Positions 1-12,468 are shown, numbered from the stretch's first letter. The stretch: DNA of 64,000 bases from Sanderia malayensis (GCA_013076295.1 RQOL01000498.1:124001-188000), one strand, 5' to 3'. The notes: a model not told the origin generated them from the sequence alone. A program made the numbers and translations.

Positions 1-398
1 GTTCATGATGCAAAGGTTTTTGCAAATTCAGCCATTAATAAATACATGACAACTCCCGCTTTGCCGTTAACATACCAGCAGCTATTACCAGGAGCTTCTG
101 AAGTGCCAAACTATGTATACGGGACCCTGCATACCCCTTAACCCCTTTCTGCATAAAATTGTATGAACATTGCAATAACAATTCTCAAGTTGTGTTCAAC
201 AGCATTCTACGGTCAGCTAGAAATCCAATTGAGTGTGTTTTTGGGAGACTGAAAGCAAGATGGAAATTTCTTACAAGTACTGTTGACCTTAAGCTAGAAT
301 TTGTTTCAATGGCTGTTTATGGTTGCGTTGTTCAACACAACTTTTGTGAACTAAATAATAACACCATTGACTCTGAAGGAGAAAATGCCAGAAGTTAA
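1..398 (+). pseudogene. PIF/Harbinger transposase, C-terminal part
   Basis: This is the 3' end of a DDE_Tnp_4 (HARBI1-like) transposase that runs in from outside the window. Frame 1 from base 1 reads VHDAKVFANS, a typical block of the family, and frame 3 from about base 123 reads GDPAYPLTPF and then NPIECVFGRLKARWKFLT with the family's late glutamate region and a VVQHNFCE end. The two halves are in different frames, so there is a one-base shift near 120. The stop is at 396-398. Family membership is clear from the motifs; the copy is 5'-truncated by the window edge and frameshifted, so it cannot be active as written. Confidence 0.8.
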
Positions 399-419
399 AA
401 CATCAATAGTGCCAAAGTT

Positions 420-590
420 ATAGAGATGCAAATGCAGTGGATGCAGCAACTTCAGCAACAGCAACATCAAGCTATGGAAGCTCAGCAACAACACAACATG
501 CAGGTGATGATGAGTATGATGGAACTGATTAAAAATTTAAATAGGCAATTGTCTGTTGCTGTTTGTCTGTTGTTGATTCACCTTATTTGC
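420..590 (+). other. Glutamine/methionine-rich reading frame
   Basis: A short open stretch reads M-Q-M-Q-W-M-Q-Q-L-Q-Q-Q-Q-H and then A-Q-Q-Q-H-N-M-Q-V-M-M and ends shortly after 590. It follows the Harbinger transposase end and could be the last exon of the Myb-like partner protein that Harbinger elements carry, many of which end in a Q/E-rich coiled coil. There is no start codon context or splice evidence, so this is only a possible exon. Confidence 0.25.
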
Positions 591-648
591 ATCTGTTGAC
601 ACTGTCTTGTTTCATCTACTCGCCTTTTTCTCTTGCCTAATTCTTGTG

Positions 649-1105
649 TCATAGCCCCAAATCTCGTTCCAAGTGTTGTTTTTTCACCTTTAAACTTTCA
701 TTTACAATCTCCAAAGCTTCTGTAGAGGACCTACGCTTCCTATTTTCCTCCTGGCTTAACCTGTCCATTGTTTGACCAAGTCTTTCTGTTGCCTTCCTCC
801 TAACTTCTTCAGCTCCAGAGGCTTCAAGCTCGGCTTTTTCACTTGCCTGCTCTTTTTCCTCCGACCACAGTTTTTCAAATTCAGCCATTCTATCCGCTAT
901 TTCAGCGAGGGCTTGATTTATTTCCTCATTCTCTGCACTTATTCTGTTTGCTCTTTGCTCGTGGGCATCTTTCTGCCTGAAGTTTTGTACCATCTTGTCC
1001 AATTCTTCTCGCACCGACCTCTGAGTGACTTTAAACTTTGGGCTTGCAGAACTATTTACATTTTTTGCTATTGTTGTCCAGGCCTGTCGTTTTCTTTTGG
1101 TAAAA
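649..1105 (-). CDS. Myb/SANT-like coiled-coil partner protein of Harbinger element
   Basis: Read on the reverse strand from about 1105, the frame gives AWTTIAKNVNSSASPKFKVT and then RSVREELDKMVQNFRQK, a Myb/SANT-like helix pattern (W..IA..VN ... T...VR..L). It continues into a highly charged Glu/Lys/Arg coiled coil down to the stop at 649. Harbinger transposons encode such a DNA-binding partner next to the transposase, and this frame lies on the same strand, downstream of the Harbinger transposase ending at 1215. The first exon is not identified; an AG acceptor just upstream of the block (near 1105) fits an exon start. The frame is open over this span. Confidence 0.6.
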
Positions 1106-1558
1106 GTTTAAATATAGAGTGTTAATAAATTATATATGTAAATAAAATTAGAATTTATTGAAAGTGAATTGATGAATTAATAAATTATTGAAAAGTTGAA
1201 AATGTGAAGCATAATTAATTTACTGCAAAATATTCTTCCAAACTTGGTGGCACAATTTCCATGTACTTGCTGGTAAATGAGCCATACAAACATGTTCTGG
1301 CATTGTGGAGTAGTGCAGCAACAATATACAAAATTCTAGCAGGAGAAAGCCCAATTTTTAACTTTTTATTTAAATCGGTGTATGCAAAATGCACTGCCAC
1401 ATCACCAAATGTCCGCTCTACACTTGTTCTCATTTTGTTCATGTTAGCATTGAAGAGTTTTTCTTCTTCAGACAAATTGTTGTGTTCATACGCAGTCTGT
1501 AACTGTGTTCTGTGTGGGTAGGCACCGTCTCCATAGACGCACAACATTTCTCCACCAG

Positions 1559-1875
1559 TAGTCAGGGGCGATACGTCATCAAATTAGGGTCATACTTCAG
1601 TAAGTGATAAAATCATGAAACTTGGTGTAGGTTACCTTGATGGCAAATAGATGAAAATTCTTGACAGAGACACGCCCTATGATCACGTGACTACTGACGT
1701 CAGCAGATTTTTTGACGCAAACTAAGATGTTAAAAAGTGATTGTTTTTATATACCATTCGAAAGGAAATTTTATGCTGATAAAAGTTTTAAATACAACTA
1801 TGATAAAAAAATGAACCATTTTGCAGGTACAGGCGATCAAAGGTAATTGATGATGTCACAGATAATTAGAAAACA
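1559..1875 (+). repeat. Left terminal inverted repeat of the Academ-like element
   Basis: It begins TAGTCAGGGGCG and ends in AATTAGAAAAC. The reverse complement of 7201-7506 matches it along its length with scattered substitutions and a small indel near the outer end (about 11 extra bases on the left near 1575). It contains CACGTGAC and GACGTCAGC palindromic blocks that could bind protein. Confidence 0.9.
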
Positions 1876-2030
1876 ATAACCTGGGACCAGGGGACCTGGA
1901 TATTTCCATAGTCCAAAGGTCATGCCAAATTTCCATGACAACAATAAAACTTCTTCAGGCCTAAATCAACTCTTTTGCCTAAATAGAGTATGTCTTATAA
2001 ATTGAAACGTATAGCGTCTACATATGTGTC

Positions 2031-5000
2031 TTGATGTCTAATATTAATTTAATCACGTTAGAGCAGTTGCAGAGTGTTTTAGATAATGTGGATTGGAATC
2101 TTTGCTTCATTTGTCAACATAACAGCAATGAAGATGTTCAAAACCCAAAAGATAAAACAGGTACTGCCAGAAACCTTGTAGTGCACACTTCCCCAGGAAT
2201 CCCCCTGAATCCCTGTGAGAGTCTCGTGAAATCCTTGATAATCCCCTAGAATCCCCAAAAAACCTTCAAACTTTTTTAAGCCAAGACGTTTTTATTATTT
2301 TATGCAAAACATTTTCATTTTTTATTTCTCTGCCTCTATATAACACGAACATTTGTTGTAGGCTTCAATCCCAACAAAAACACATATCACACCACTGCTG
2401 GATATTTGAAAGAATTTGAAACGCTGAATGCATTACCTGCTCAACTACTGCGTAGATGTGCTAGTTATGAGAACAAAGAATCTTTTGCAGATGCAATGTT
2501 ACAAAACAATGCAGTTTTCCATAAGTCATGCGTCTCTCTTTATAACAAGCAGAAACTCAATCGCAAGCGTAAGTATCAGGAGTCATTAAATGAAAAACAA
2601 GGTGAAGAAGAACTTCGCAACAAAGACCCTGCTGTTACTGCCCAACCATCACAAAGACCCAGTAGAAGAAGCATTGATATGAAAAACTTTGCAATGGCAT
2701 GTTTCTTTTGTGGTGAACAAGACGATAAAGCCAATCTCCATCAATGTGAAACATTGACTGTACATCAAAGAGTAAAACGCTGTGCTGAGGACCTTGGAGA
2801 TACACATATTTTAGCGAAACTTAGTGAAGGAGATATGGTTGCCATTGAGGCAAAATATCACGTAAAATGTTTGGTTAGATTTTATAACAACCATCGTGCG
2901 CATGCTAGGAAAACACGTTCGAATGACAACAATGAAAATGCAATCATGAAAGGTAATATCGATTGACTTTTATAAATAATTTGTTCTATAGATTTCTAAT
3001 TTACATTATTCTAAAACATATACGTTATGCTAGCGCTGTATCAAACATTTTACTTTTTAGGAATAGCACTTTCTGAAGTCGTGAACTTGATTCAAGGAAA
3101 AATTCTTATTGACAAGCAAACCCCTGTGTTCTATATGAAAGATCTCAGACAAGTATATGAAGATAGATTAAGATTTCTTGGTGCTCCAGAAGACATCATT
3201 AAGAATGTTAATGTTACAAGGCTAAAGAATGATCTTCTTCGAGAGATACCTGGCATGTGTGAACAAAAAAACGGCAAATACGTGATTTTAACCGTTGAAG
3301 AACAATTTGGCAAAGCTTTGATTGAATGCTCTCAAAGTACATTGCAAGATGATGGTATAATTCTATCAAAGGCGGCAAGGATAGTCCGAAGATTTTTGTT
3401 TGCGAGTGATGAATCCTTCGATGGCGACCTCTCTAGGATAAGGCAGAAATCGTCTGTTCCATTGCCACTTTTGAATCTGGTTTCTTTAATAATAGATGGA
3501 GAATCTTCATTTGAAGATATGTCTCCCTTTGCCGAATCCATCGCAGTGAACCTTGCACAGCTTTTGCGTTTTAATGCAGTGAAAACAAAAAGACGCTCCA
3601 AAGGATATGTCAGACACTCAAGAAATAACGAACCACCACTCCCAGTGAAAATAGGCCTTATGATTCATGCCAAAACAAGGAAGAAGTCAATAGTTAATGC
3701 ACTTGCAGACGAAGGTCTCAGCATATCGAATAAGAGGGTGGAAGAACTGGAAAATTCTATTACAAAGCAATTGTGTGTTAAATACAATGAAGATGGGATG
3801 GTTTGCCCACCAGCTCTCACAAACGGTATATTTACCACTGCTGCTATAGATAATATAGACCACGATCCGTCATCTGTTGGTGCTAAGTCATCATTTCATG
3901 GCACAAGCATATCTATTTTTCAGCATCTCGATTCCGAAATGTCAAAAAGGCCGTCCTTTACTCTTGATGAAAATGTATCATCTTTAAGTAAAATGGATTT
4001 ACCCAAAGTATTCAGAGATATTATGCCAGTGCCAGGTGGAAAACCGCAGTATCCAGCTATGGGTAAGGAGTCTACAACAACATCGAGCCCAGAAGACATT
4101 GACATCGACAGAAATGCAGCTGACTGGATAAATGGGTTGAGACAGGTTGATGATGAAGACCCATCACTCAATGAGAAGCGGGTATCCTTCTCTGCTTTTT
4201 TTGCAAGCAAGCTTTTTATAAACAAAACGGTTAAAGATATCTCAACAATGATGCCTCTTTTGAAAGAGTCCATTAATTCACCGGCGATGGTCAGCCATTG
4301 CCTTAATGTAATTTGCCACTTAACATCCAAATTGAATCCTCGTCAAATTCCTGTAGTAACTGCCGATCAGCCGGTGTATGCTCTTGCTAAGCAAGAGCAA
4401 TGGAAGCAACCAGGAAAATTTAAAGAATGCCTCATAATGCTGGGACCCTTGCACATTGAAATGGCCTTCCTTAGCGCGATAGGAGACTGGCTAGAAGGAA
4501 GTGGATGGACGACTGTCTTTGAAAGAGCCCAAATAAGCACCATTGGCCGTATTGAAAGCTTCCTGAGCGGCACAAAAGTCAAGAGAAGCAGGTACGCTCA
4601 TCAAGTATCACTGGCAGCGCTAGTTACTATGTCACATAGAGCTTTCAAATCTCAACAAATTTTGTGCTCCTACGATGAATGGAAGGAAAACCTACGCAAA
4701 GCATCAGCAACTGCGTCCTATTGGTTTACGGTTATTGATCTGGAGATCTTGATGTTTACTTTCATAAGCAGCATCAGGACCGGACAGTTTGAACTTTTCG
4801 TTGCGTGTCTCCAGCGCATTGCCCACTGGATGTTCACTTTAGATCATGTGCACTATGCAAGATGGCTTCCTGTGTTTATAGAAGATCTACAAAATGTATC
4901 CGAGCACCAGAAACCAATAGCTGATGCGTTTAAGAAAGGCTTCTTCACCATAAGAAAATCAAACAACCCATTTTCAAACATGGGCATTGACCAAGCTCAT

Positions 5001-7136
5001 GAGCAAAATAATAAGGTTGTTAAAATTGATGGAGGAGCAATAGGATTATTAGATAATGAAGCTGCACTTTTGAAATGGGCAGTTGCAAGTCCTATCATTG
5101 GTGATATTTTAGAACAGTCAGAAGAACAGCAGATTAAAGAAGGGCATGTTTTCAAACACCACGAAGATACTAACTCGTTTGAAGAAAGATTTATAAAAGA
5201 CCGAAAGTCATTTCTTGGTGCTTTTTTGGATTTAGGAAACCCTTTTCAAGAGGAAGAAGCATCATTAGTGCATATTGTGTCCAAACAAGTTCTTTGTGAT
5301 GCTGCATCCGATTCAGTAAGATCAGGAGAAGAAATCGGTAAAACTCAATACGAATCATTTGTCAGCGAGCGTCTAATAAAGGGAACATCTTCACTGTATG
5401 ATAACATCAAGAAGAACAGTCTTCTACTTTTTCGCTACAAAAACGATATCGTAACATCAAAGTCCAGGCAAAAAATTGCAAGCTTGAGCGCAGACCGACA
5501 ACTTTACGCTAATCTGTATGTAGCCTGTCAAGCCAGAGAAGGAGACCTGGACAACTTTTTTGCACACGAGAACCATTCATACCCAGTATCGCTCTCAGAA
5601 TATGGTAGATTGAGAAAATGTACAGCCAAATCAGATTTTCTGAAATGTCTGGAAGATTTAGAGGATGCAAGATTGGAACCAGTTGATGTTGAGGCTAAAA
5701 TAGTAGATGCAGCAGCTTTTGTGAATATCAATGCACCGAAATTGTCACAAACATATGGGGAATATTGCTCAGTTGAACTTGTTGATAAAGTTCGTAAGCT
5801 TTCAAAAGATGTAAAACGCCTAGATTTCGTTTTTGATATATACAAATCCGACAGCATCAAAGCCCAAACAAGAGAGAATAGAGGAAAAGGAGAGCGTTTT
5901 TCCGTTAGGAAAGAAACCCCCATCAGCAGACGATTTCAAGATTTCATGAGGCATGACGACAACAAGACAGAGCTTTTTAAGATGCTAGCAGAGAATGTTA
6001 TTAATGTTGAATCAAACCAAACAACTATCATTGCAACAATGTTAGAAAAAGTAACCTCGAATAGAGTAGATGCCAATTTATCAGGAATTCAACCCTGCAA
6101 TCACGAAGAAGCTGACACAAGACTCCTTCTTCATGTGCTTGATGCAGCAAATAATGGATACAAAAAGATTTCAATTGTTACTGTGGACACAGATGTTGTG
6201 GTGATTGCGCTGAATCATTTCTCCAACTTAAATATTGAAGAACTTTGGGTAGAAATTGGCATAGGTCAACATCGTAGATGGCTACCTATTCATACTTATG
6301 CAAGGATTTTGACGGAGGAAATATGTAAAGCACTTCCATTTTGGTTTGCACTCACAGGCTGTGACACGGTATCAATGTTTGCAGGCCGAGGGAAGAAGAC
6401 AGCTTGGAAAATATGGCAGAAGTACCCTGATATAACAGAGACATTTATTAGGTATGTTAATCTCAACTATATTTTTGGGGAAAAGTTGACTGCGGTTATT
6501 TGATTGAGTGAATTTAATGAAAATTTATTCGAAACTGTATTAAAAATTCTTTCAACTCTTTCAGGCTGTCATCAAGCATACTACCTAGTGAAGAAGACTT
6601 TGCCCGGATTGAACGCTTTGTAGTTTTACTATATGATGCTACTAGTACATGTTCTGGAGTAAACGAATGCCGCAAATACCTGTTCACAAAAAAAGGACGT
6701 TCAGTTGAAGGTATACCTCCAACAAGTGATGCATTGAAGCAACATATCAAAAGAGCTATGTTACAAAGCAGGTAAGAGTCAAGAGTCGTAAAGTTTCTTG
6801 CATATCATGTTTAATCAATAGCCCCGTTCTTCTATAAAATGAATTAATATACCAAGCGTTAACATCTTTAATCTATTGTTTTTAAGCATTTGGAGTCATG
6901 CAACTGAAAGATGCCTTTCTGATTACTTGGTGGAAGAGTTTGGCTGGAAACGTGAGGCTGAAGCCTTTATACCTCACTGGACTATACTCCCCGAAGCTTC
7001 TAAAGCGTGCATAGAATTGGTGAAATGCGGATGCAAATTACGATGTTCCAAACGATGCAAGTGCAAAAAGCATAATCTTCCTTGCACGGAGTTGTGCATG
7101 TGTAGTGGAGGATGCGATCAAGACAATGGCAACTGA
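2031..7136 (+). CDS. Academ-like transposase with XPG/FEN1-like nuclease and CXC domain
   Basis: Five exons can be read. Exon 1, about 2034-2158, has WNLCFICQ. Exon 2, about 2362-2952, opens after TTGTAG and has CFFCGEQDDKANLHQC. Exon 3, about 3060-6451, is the long one. Exon 4, about 6565-6771, lies between TTTCAG and GTAAGAG. Exon 5, about 6886-7136, carries VKCGCKLRCSKRCKCKKHN, a tesmin/TSO1-like CXC pattern. Exon 3 has TADQPV (near 4361), GPLHIEMAFLSAIGDW (near 4442) and AHEQNNK (near 4995), a plausible DDE-like core. Near its end are HEEADTR (6102), VDTDVVVIAL and TGCDTVSMFAGRGKKTAW (6350), which match the acidic and H3TH-like parts of XPG/FEN1 nucleases. No stop or frameshift was seen in the predicted exons, so this copy may be intact. 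Exon borders are predictions. Confidence 0.75.
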
Positions 7137-7200
7137 CTTTGCGTAAATCTTAATACCTATAAATTGGTCTGTTTGCTTAAGTTCATGTGTAAATTTCTAC

Positions 7201-7506
7201 GTTTTCTAATTATCTGTGACGTCATCAATCACCTTTGACCGCCTGTACCTGCAAAATGGTTCGTTTTTTTACCATAGTTGTATTTAAAACTTTTATCAGC
7301 ATAAAATTTCCTTTCGAATGGTATATAAAAACCATCACTTTTTAACATCTTAGTTTGCGCCAAAAAATTTGCTGACGTCAGCAGTCACGTGATCATAGGG
7401 CGTGTCTCTGTCAAAAATTTTCATCTATTTGCCATCAAGGTAACCTACACCAAGTTTCAGGATTTTATCACTTACTGAAGTATCACTGTGGTAAGGCCCC
7501 TAACTA
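7201..7506 (-). repeat. Right terminal inverted repeat of the Academ-like element
   Basis: Inverted copy of 1559-1875, ending in GGCCCCTAACTA and followed by the duplicated CAG at 7507-7509. Confidence 0.9.
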
Positions 7507-8392
7507 CAGGCTCAAACTATACTCTCCCAATTGAGGTATCAGGTTTGATAGCCTCAAAATGGATGAGTCATGACGCCTCCCTTCTATTGACAAAGCAAAA
7601 ATGAAAATTTGTTTGTTGTCTAGAAGCAAAACTTGCAATTTATGAAGTAAAAATGTGATACTTGCCAATGGGACCAAAAAGATGTACTATCATTCCATCT
7701 GCAGCTGAAACTGCCTGAAACTTCAAGCCATGGACTCTTTTGTGACCATTGTATGCTATTCTTTGGGTAACTGATGGTCTGCATACTGGCCTTAAATTTC
7801 CACCAATGAATCCCCAACAATTTTCTAGGGCATCGGTTTTTCTAAATACAGCATCAGCCTACCTCCTTAGCCTTTCTCGTGATAACCAAAGATGGTCAAG
7901 ACTTGTAAATAGACCACCGAAGGTGTCATATAAGTGGTTTATAACTTCACTGGATATGAGACTTAGGTCAGAAGCAGATCGGCCAAATAAAGGAATTATA
8001 TCCCCATATCTACACAAATAGGCCAATTTCCTTAAAGTGATGCACAGTGCTTCTATACCTGTAAAATTGGGTCGGAGTATTTACGTAAAGAATGAACACA
8101 AGTGTGACAAAAAATTGTGTGCTCCTTTTGAAACATACCATTTGCAACAGTTCCATTTGGGCAAACAACTTTCTGTGGTATTCTGAGAGCCTCCGCTAGC
8201 CTTGGTAAGTCATTCCTCTCAAAACGAAATTGAGCTAGGCAGTCATCTTCTGTTACTGTTTCCAGAGAAAACCTTGGGTAATTCCGATAGGGAAACTGGG
8301 GATTATTATTTCTTCAACATTTTCGTTCATTATTGGTAACATAATTTCTTCGTCAGTGTTAAAATTAATTAAATATGCTGCAGCTGCAAGCT

Positions 8393-8434
8393 CTACTTCT
8401 GCCATGTTTTGTTTACAAAACATGGCAGAAGTAG
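8393..8434. repeat. Perfect 20-bp hairpin at the Harbinger start codon
   Basis: CTACTTCTGCCATGTTTTGT (8393-8412) is followed by TT and then by its exact reverse complement (8415-8434). The left arm contains the reverse-strand ATG of the Harbinger transposase, so the first codons and upstream bases were duplicated in inverted form. Confidence 0.9.
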
Positions 8435-8589
8435 ATTATGCAATCTAAACAAACGAACCTTCTAGAACGAGTACGAAGTTCCTCGGTGCCCTGTGATCTC
8501 GAATTTCGTCTTCGTTTTCGTACTCGATCTAAAGGTCCCTAATACATAATAAGAACAGACAATATAGTTTCACAAAAGGGAACCATTCA

Positions 8590-9520
8590 GTCTCTCGAAA
8601 TGTTTCGCTGGATTGGGTTGGAATATGGTTTGTGGCCCAACCTATATCCATTGTCGACAATGCGTGAATCTTGGCATGAGGGCGCACTAGATACATCCAT
8701 CAACAAATAGTTTTTCATTACTAAATGTAGAAGCTCAATTGTTGATTACAGCATGAATTTCCCATTACTTCAATTGGTTTTTGACAGGTGGCTTTTTAAG
8801 ATCATGACAGGTGCAATCTATCAGGAAAAGCCCTTTGATTGCACCTCATTTATGGCCTTGAGCATCAAACGTTTTCCAACAAGGCTTTTTCCAACGTCAA
8901 CATAGATATCTAACTGACGTTGTAAGACAAAAAGGTTACCCTTCTCTTTTTATAACCCTTTCCCCATCTCAATGGACATTCACATCACCCTCTTGGCTTG
9001 ATAACTTGCGTTCAAATTATAACTTTCATCCGACAGAAACTACCTATTGTGAAATGGCACATTTAATGCACGTTCTTGAAGAAATTATGTGGGTACTTAT
9101 CTATTCGGGCTGACATTCCTTGCCCGTTTGACCCATGTCATCAAACACCAACAATCAAACAAGCATTCCAATTCTTTAATTCTACAGGAAATAGAATTAT
9201 CCACGTTAAACATCCTGCTGATGCCTTTGCCATCAACCTGATGGCAAAGAAAGATACCCTCATGCCATCTCTCTGTTATTCCATGGATATTCAAACCTGG
9301 GATGGCAAAGGGGTGGTTTTAAAGTATGTAACTTCATACATTTTCAAATGGCAGGAAACATCCCATAAGGATAGCCTATTTGCCAATGATGTCAATGCCT
9401 GGCACAGTGGTTTCCAATATTTGGTTGATCTAAATTTATTTGAGCCAAAAATATGGGTGCTGCTTTCAAACAAAACCAGCGCTTATTGTTTTAGCATCAC
9501 AGTTAATTATTCTCTCCCAA
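8590..9520 (+). pseudogene. Helitron-like polyprotein fragment (N-terminal/Rep region)
   Basis: Several frames on the forward strand give pieces of one family: YGLWPNLYP near 8630, a DYS...FDRWLFKIMTGAI block near 8740-8810, DVVRQKGYPSLFITLSPSQW near 8915-8970 followed by a proline-tryptophan-leucine block, CPFDPCHQTPTIKQAFQFF near 9120, and VLKYVTSYIFKWQE near 9320 followed by LVDLNLFEPKIWVLLSN. I recall this order from Helitron-like proteins (Helitron_like_N region, with a late Y..SY..KW motif). Frames change at least three times, so it is a dead copy. A similar fragment lies at 62500-62950. The Helitron assignment is from memory of the family and not certain. Confidence 0.5.
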
Positions 9521-9705
9521 AACATGATAATACTGCTAGTAATAAAATGTTCCAGTTTTACTACAGTACATCTTCAAACAAACATAAGTCCCCACTTATT
9601 AATAGCCCATTTACTTTATGACGTCATTTCGTACTGGCGCGCAATGCATTGTGGCTTTGGTAGTAACACGCTACAAAAAATCAGCTGTTTTCAGTTGTTT
9701 ACATG

Positions 9706-11679
9706 TTAGGCCACGTTAAGAGAAAATAAATATATAGATGTCAAATGGATGATACTACTGCAACAATAATAAGCCCTAGCTTTTTTCAAAGCTCTTGCCC
9801 TTGCTCCACTTGTTGTCTTTTCTGCACCTCTCCAACCTCCTCTGCCACGTCTGGCAGGGAAATTAGGATCTGCTTTTAGCGTATCTGCCCACACTTCCTC
9901 GAAATCTAACTCCGCCAGGAACCGAAGAAAATTATCAAGCATCGACCTAACCTGGATTGGATCCAATGTTGGCTTCTGCATTACAGTAATTATGGGCGTA
10001 CAATGCTCGAAAATCTTTCTATAAAGTTTCAACAAACAAACAAAATCAACATTTTGAATACCAGCAATGAGGCCTCGTGCAGTATCTTGAGTGTCAGTTT
10101 TCTCTGTGCCATCGTTCGAAACCTCGTACAACACTGTGCCAATTGTTTCGTAGAACGAATCTATTGCAACTATGGCAGTATCACGGGAAAGCCATCTGGT
10201 ATCTCCTGGCATTGGAAGGTTGTGACCAAGACGACATGTTCACTTTGGACTACTCCTGAAGAAAGAAACCACTTGGTCAACTATTCCAAAAAAACGAGCC
10301 ACTTCCCTGATTTTCTTTGAAGCATGAGATGCACAGAGAGACATCCTATGAGCAACACAATGGTTGTAGTATGCAAATGGGAAACTGTCGAGAATACGTT
10401 TTTGTACGCCATTCAGCTGCCCACTCATTGTTGGAGCACCGTCATATGATTGTCCAATGAGCTTTTCTTTGCAGGTACTAGGAACAATCTTATAACTCAC
10501 AAGAGTATCCAATAAAACTTTAGTCAACCCTTCAGCTGACTGATCACTCGAAGAATCAACGAGACCCAATAGATGTTCCTCAATGTTTCCATCGTAGATT
10601 AATCTTATTGATATTGCTGATTGTTCTCTGTTACTGATATCACTAGTGTCATCCATCATAATTGAAACAAATTTGGATCTCTCGATGCGGTTCTGAACTT
10701 CACTTCTAACTTCTTCAAAGATGCATTCAATTAGCTGGTTTTGGGGATCATGCGATGTATAAGTTATTTTTTCATGGTCGAGAAATACACGAAGTTCGTG
10801 ACTATAATCTGCTAACATATCCATAAGTTCAAGGAAATTCCCCCTATTGGATGATTCATCTGACTCATCATGCCCCCGAAAGGCAAGTCCTTGAGCTGAC
10901 AGAAAAATGGCAACATCGATATGATGCTTCATCATACTTGCATAGCGTGATGCATTTTCATTGTTTTTTAATTTCTCTTTCCCTTGCTTCATCAAGTGCA
11001 GAAGCAATATCAACGTTACCAAGTAACTACTCCAAAGAGTGGCAATACTCCAAAGACTTCTACCAGATGATACATAACCAGATGGTTGTACGAAGGAAAC
11101 TCTTTTCATCTAAAGTATAATTTAAATATGGATGACCAAGACTTTATATACGGATATCTGTGATAATATCAATGCAATTTAAGCCTTTGCGTGCGTTTGT
11201 TTTTGTTTCGACATGTCACAAATGTGAAATATTCATTTTAATAATGGACGGCTGTGGTGTCATGCTTGTGGCTGCGGCCTTGCAATGACAGGCCTAATGC
11301 ACTAAGCGGCAGTTGGCCTCTATCATAGCCACCAATGCTATGAGGTTCTCAGATGTCATAGCATCTTAGCATGGCCACTGTTCACAAAAAGGCATGAACT
11401 TTTCATTTTGAATAATATAGTATGACTTACCTTTGAATGATCTCCTACTACTAGGCATGGCCAACAAAAGTATGTGTTCCTTTCCTCATCTCCGCAAATC
11501 CAAGAAAAATGCTGATAAACTGCTTCACTAGAACAGTCTTTTAAACTAACACGAGGACATGGGCATCCGTCTTTTTTAAAACGAAGACGCTGGTCATGAT
11601 TCAATTTTCCTTGAGTTTGTATCAGACTAAAAAGTTTCGAGATACTCCAACGAACACTACCCGATGCAATATGATTCAT
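9706..11679 (-). pseudogene. hAT transposase, ZMYM1/TTF-type
   Basis: Exon 1 (11679 to about 11430) carries a TTF-type zinc finger (GCPCPRVSLKDCSSEAVYQH, then WPCLVVG) and ends at AAG|GTAAGT. Exon 2 starts at 11109 after TACTTTAG and reads a DUF4371 pattern: LAFRGHDESDESSNRGNFLE, then SIMMDDTSDISNREQ, IGQSYDGAPTMSGQLNGVQ and HCVAHRMSLCASHASKKIRE. It continues across one in-frame TGA at 10240-10242 into LPMPGDTRWLSRD and a C-terminal part ending at 9706. Without that stop the frame is continuous for about 470 codons. The usual C-terminal dimerisation block is absent or lost. An end reading CAGGGGCGGCGGACACTG on the reverse strand lies at 12185, a typical hAT terminus, followed by AGTTCATT as the possible 8-bp duplication; the partner end was not found. 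Confidence 0.8.
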
Positions 11680-12210
11680 GTTTAAACCTTTGATATCGTT
11701 ATTCTAGCATACACTCTGACTGACTGACTGACGCGAAAAGCAGATTTGACCAGTGCTATGAATTCATGCTACGTCATTACTATACGATTGACAAGGGATA
11801 TGCATCACATGTGAGTGTCCTCATCAATTGTTTTCTCCTTCCTATGCTATGAGATTGAAGAAAGTCATAGCTTGCCAGGGTAAACAAGGCTTGGCTGTGA
11901 TAACTGGCGCTAGCATTGTTAAGTATCCTGACGATGATATAGTGGCGAAATGCTTTGTCGGGTTATAAATGGAAACAAATAATTATCACGTAATGGGATT
12001 AGTGTATAATGACAGGTGTATCTTTAAATAGAAAAGCGAAAAGCCGGAATCATGGAAACTGGAAGGAGGTCCTTTTGCGTGTTGAGAACTACTAAAATTT
12101 TCATTCTCTTCAAATAAAAAGATTTTAGCTCTGCAAAAAATTGCTATGACACTCATAGCAGTCATAGCAGTGTCCGCCGCCCCTGAGTTCATTTAAATAT
12201 TCCTTCCTTT

Positions 12211-12444
12211 ATGAATGGAAAGGAGCAACTAGATCTGATTGAAGAAACCGAGACAAGACGCATAGCTGCTGTACGCATTCATGTTGAAAGAGCGATTGCT
12301 AGAGTGAAGTCATTCAGGATTTTAAAAACATTATTGCCAGTTAGTATGTCAGCAGACCTGAACAAAATATGGGTGATATGCTGCTATTTAACTAACTTTT
12401 GCCACCAATTCTTGTGGAGAAAGACAAATAACAATTTAACATGA
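12211..12444 (+). pseudogene. ISL2EU-type transposase, C-terminal fragment
   Basis: The frame has ETRRIAAVRIHVERAIARVK and LNKIWVICCYLTNFCHQF, the end of the DDE_Tnp_4-like transposases of ISL2EU/IS4EU elements, with the catalytic glutamate region in HVERAI. Only about 75 codons remain; the 5' part is missing, cut near the hAT end at 12185. It converges on a YqaJ-type nuclease ending at 12469, the gene pair known for ISL2EU transposons. Confidence 0.7.
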
Positions 12445-12468
12445 TGCATATTTTTATAAGAAACCTAA

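Larger units (their letters stand above)
1559..7506 (+). mobile_element. Academ-like DNA transposon with long terminal inverted repeats
   Basis: A 5,948-bp element. Its ends read TAGTCAGGGGCG at the left and, on the reverse strand, TAGTTAGGGGCC at the right. The inverted repeats run about 310 bp (1559-1875 and 7201-7506) and differ at few positions. CAG flanks it on both sides (1556-1558 and 7507-7509), so the target duplication is 3 bp. It sits inside the reverse-strand Harbinger transposase. Its gene (2031-7136) has an XPG/FEN1-like nuclease signature and a CXC cysteine region, which together with 3-4 bp duplications is what I know of the Academ superfamily. Element boundaries are seen directly; the superfamily name is inferred. 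Confidence 0.85.
1215..8405 (-). pseudogene. PIF/Harbinger transposase, split by an Academ-like insertion
   Basis: A DDE_Tnp_4 transposase on the reverse strand. The ATG is at 8405 (MAEVELAAAAYLINF). Then come NPQFPYRNYPRFSLETV, an intron ending in TTTTACAG near 8060, ALCITLRKLAYLCRYGD, CWGFIGGNLRPVCRPS with VYNGHKR-like YNGHKRVHGLKFQ, a short intron, and GRRHDSSILRLSNLIPQL near 7540. The frame resumes at 1547 as CVYGDGAYPHRTQLQTAYEH, then the late region SVERTFGDVAVHFAYTDL, and stops at 1215. The 5.95-kb Academ-like element at 1559-7506 lies exactly between the two parts, flanked by CAG on each side. Other damage: an in-frame TAG near 7860, a frameshift near 8300, and a frame difference across the insertion. 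The Myb-like partner lies downstream at 649-1105. Confidence 0.85.

Noticed and set aside
3131..5923. Reverse-strand frames opposite the Academ-like gene
   Set aside because: They shadow a clearly coding forward frame with known motifs.
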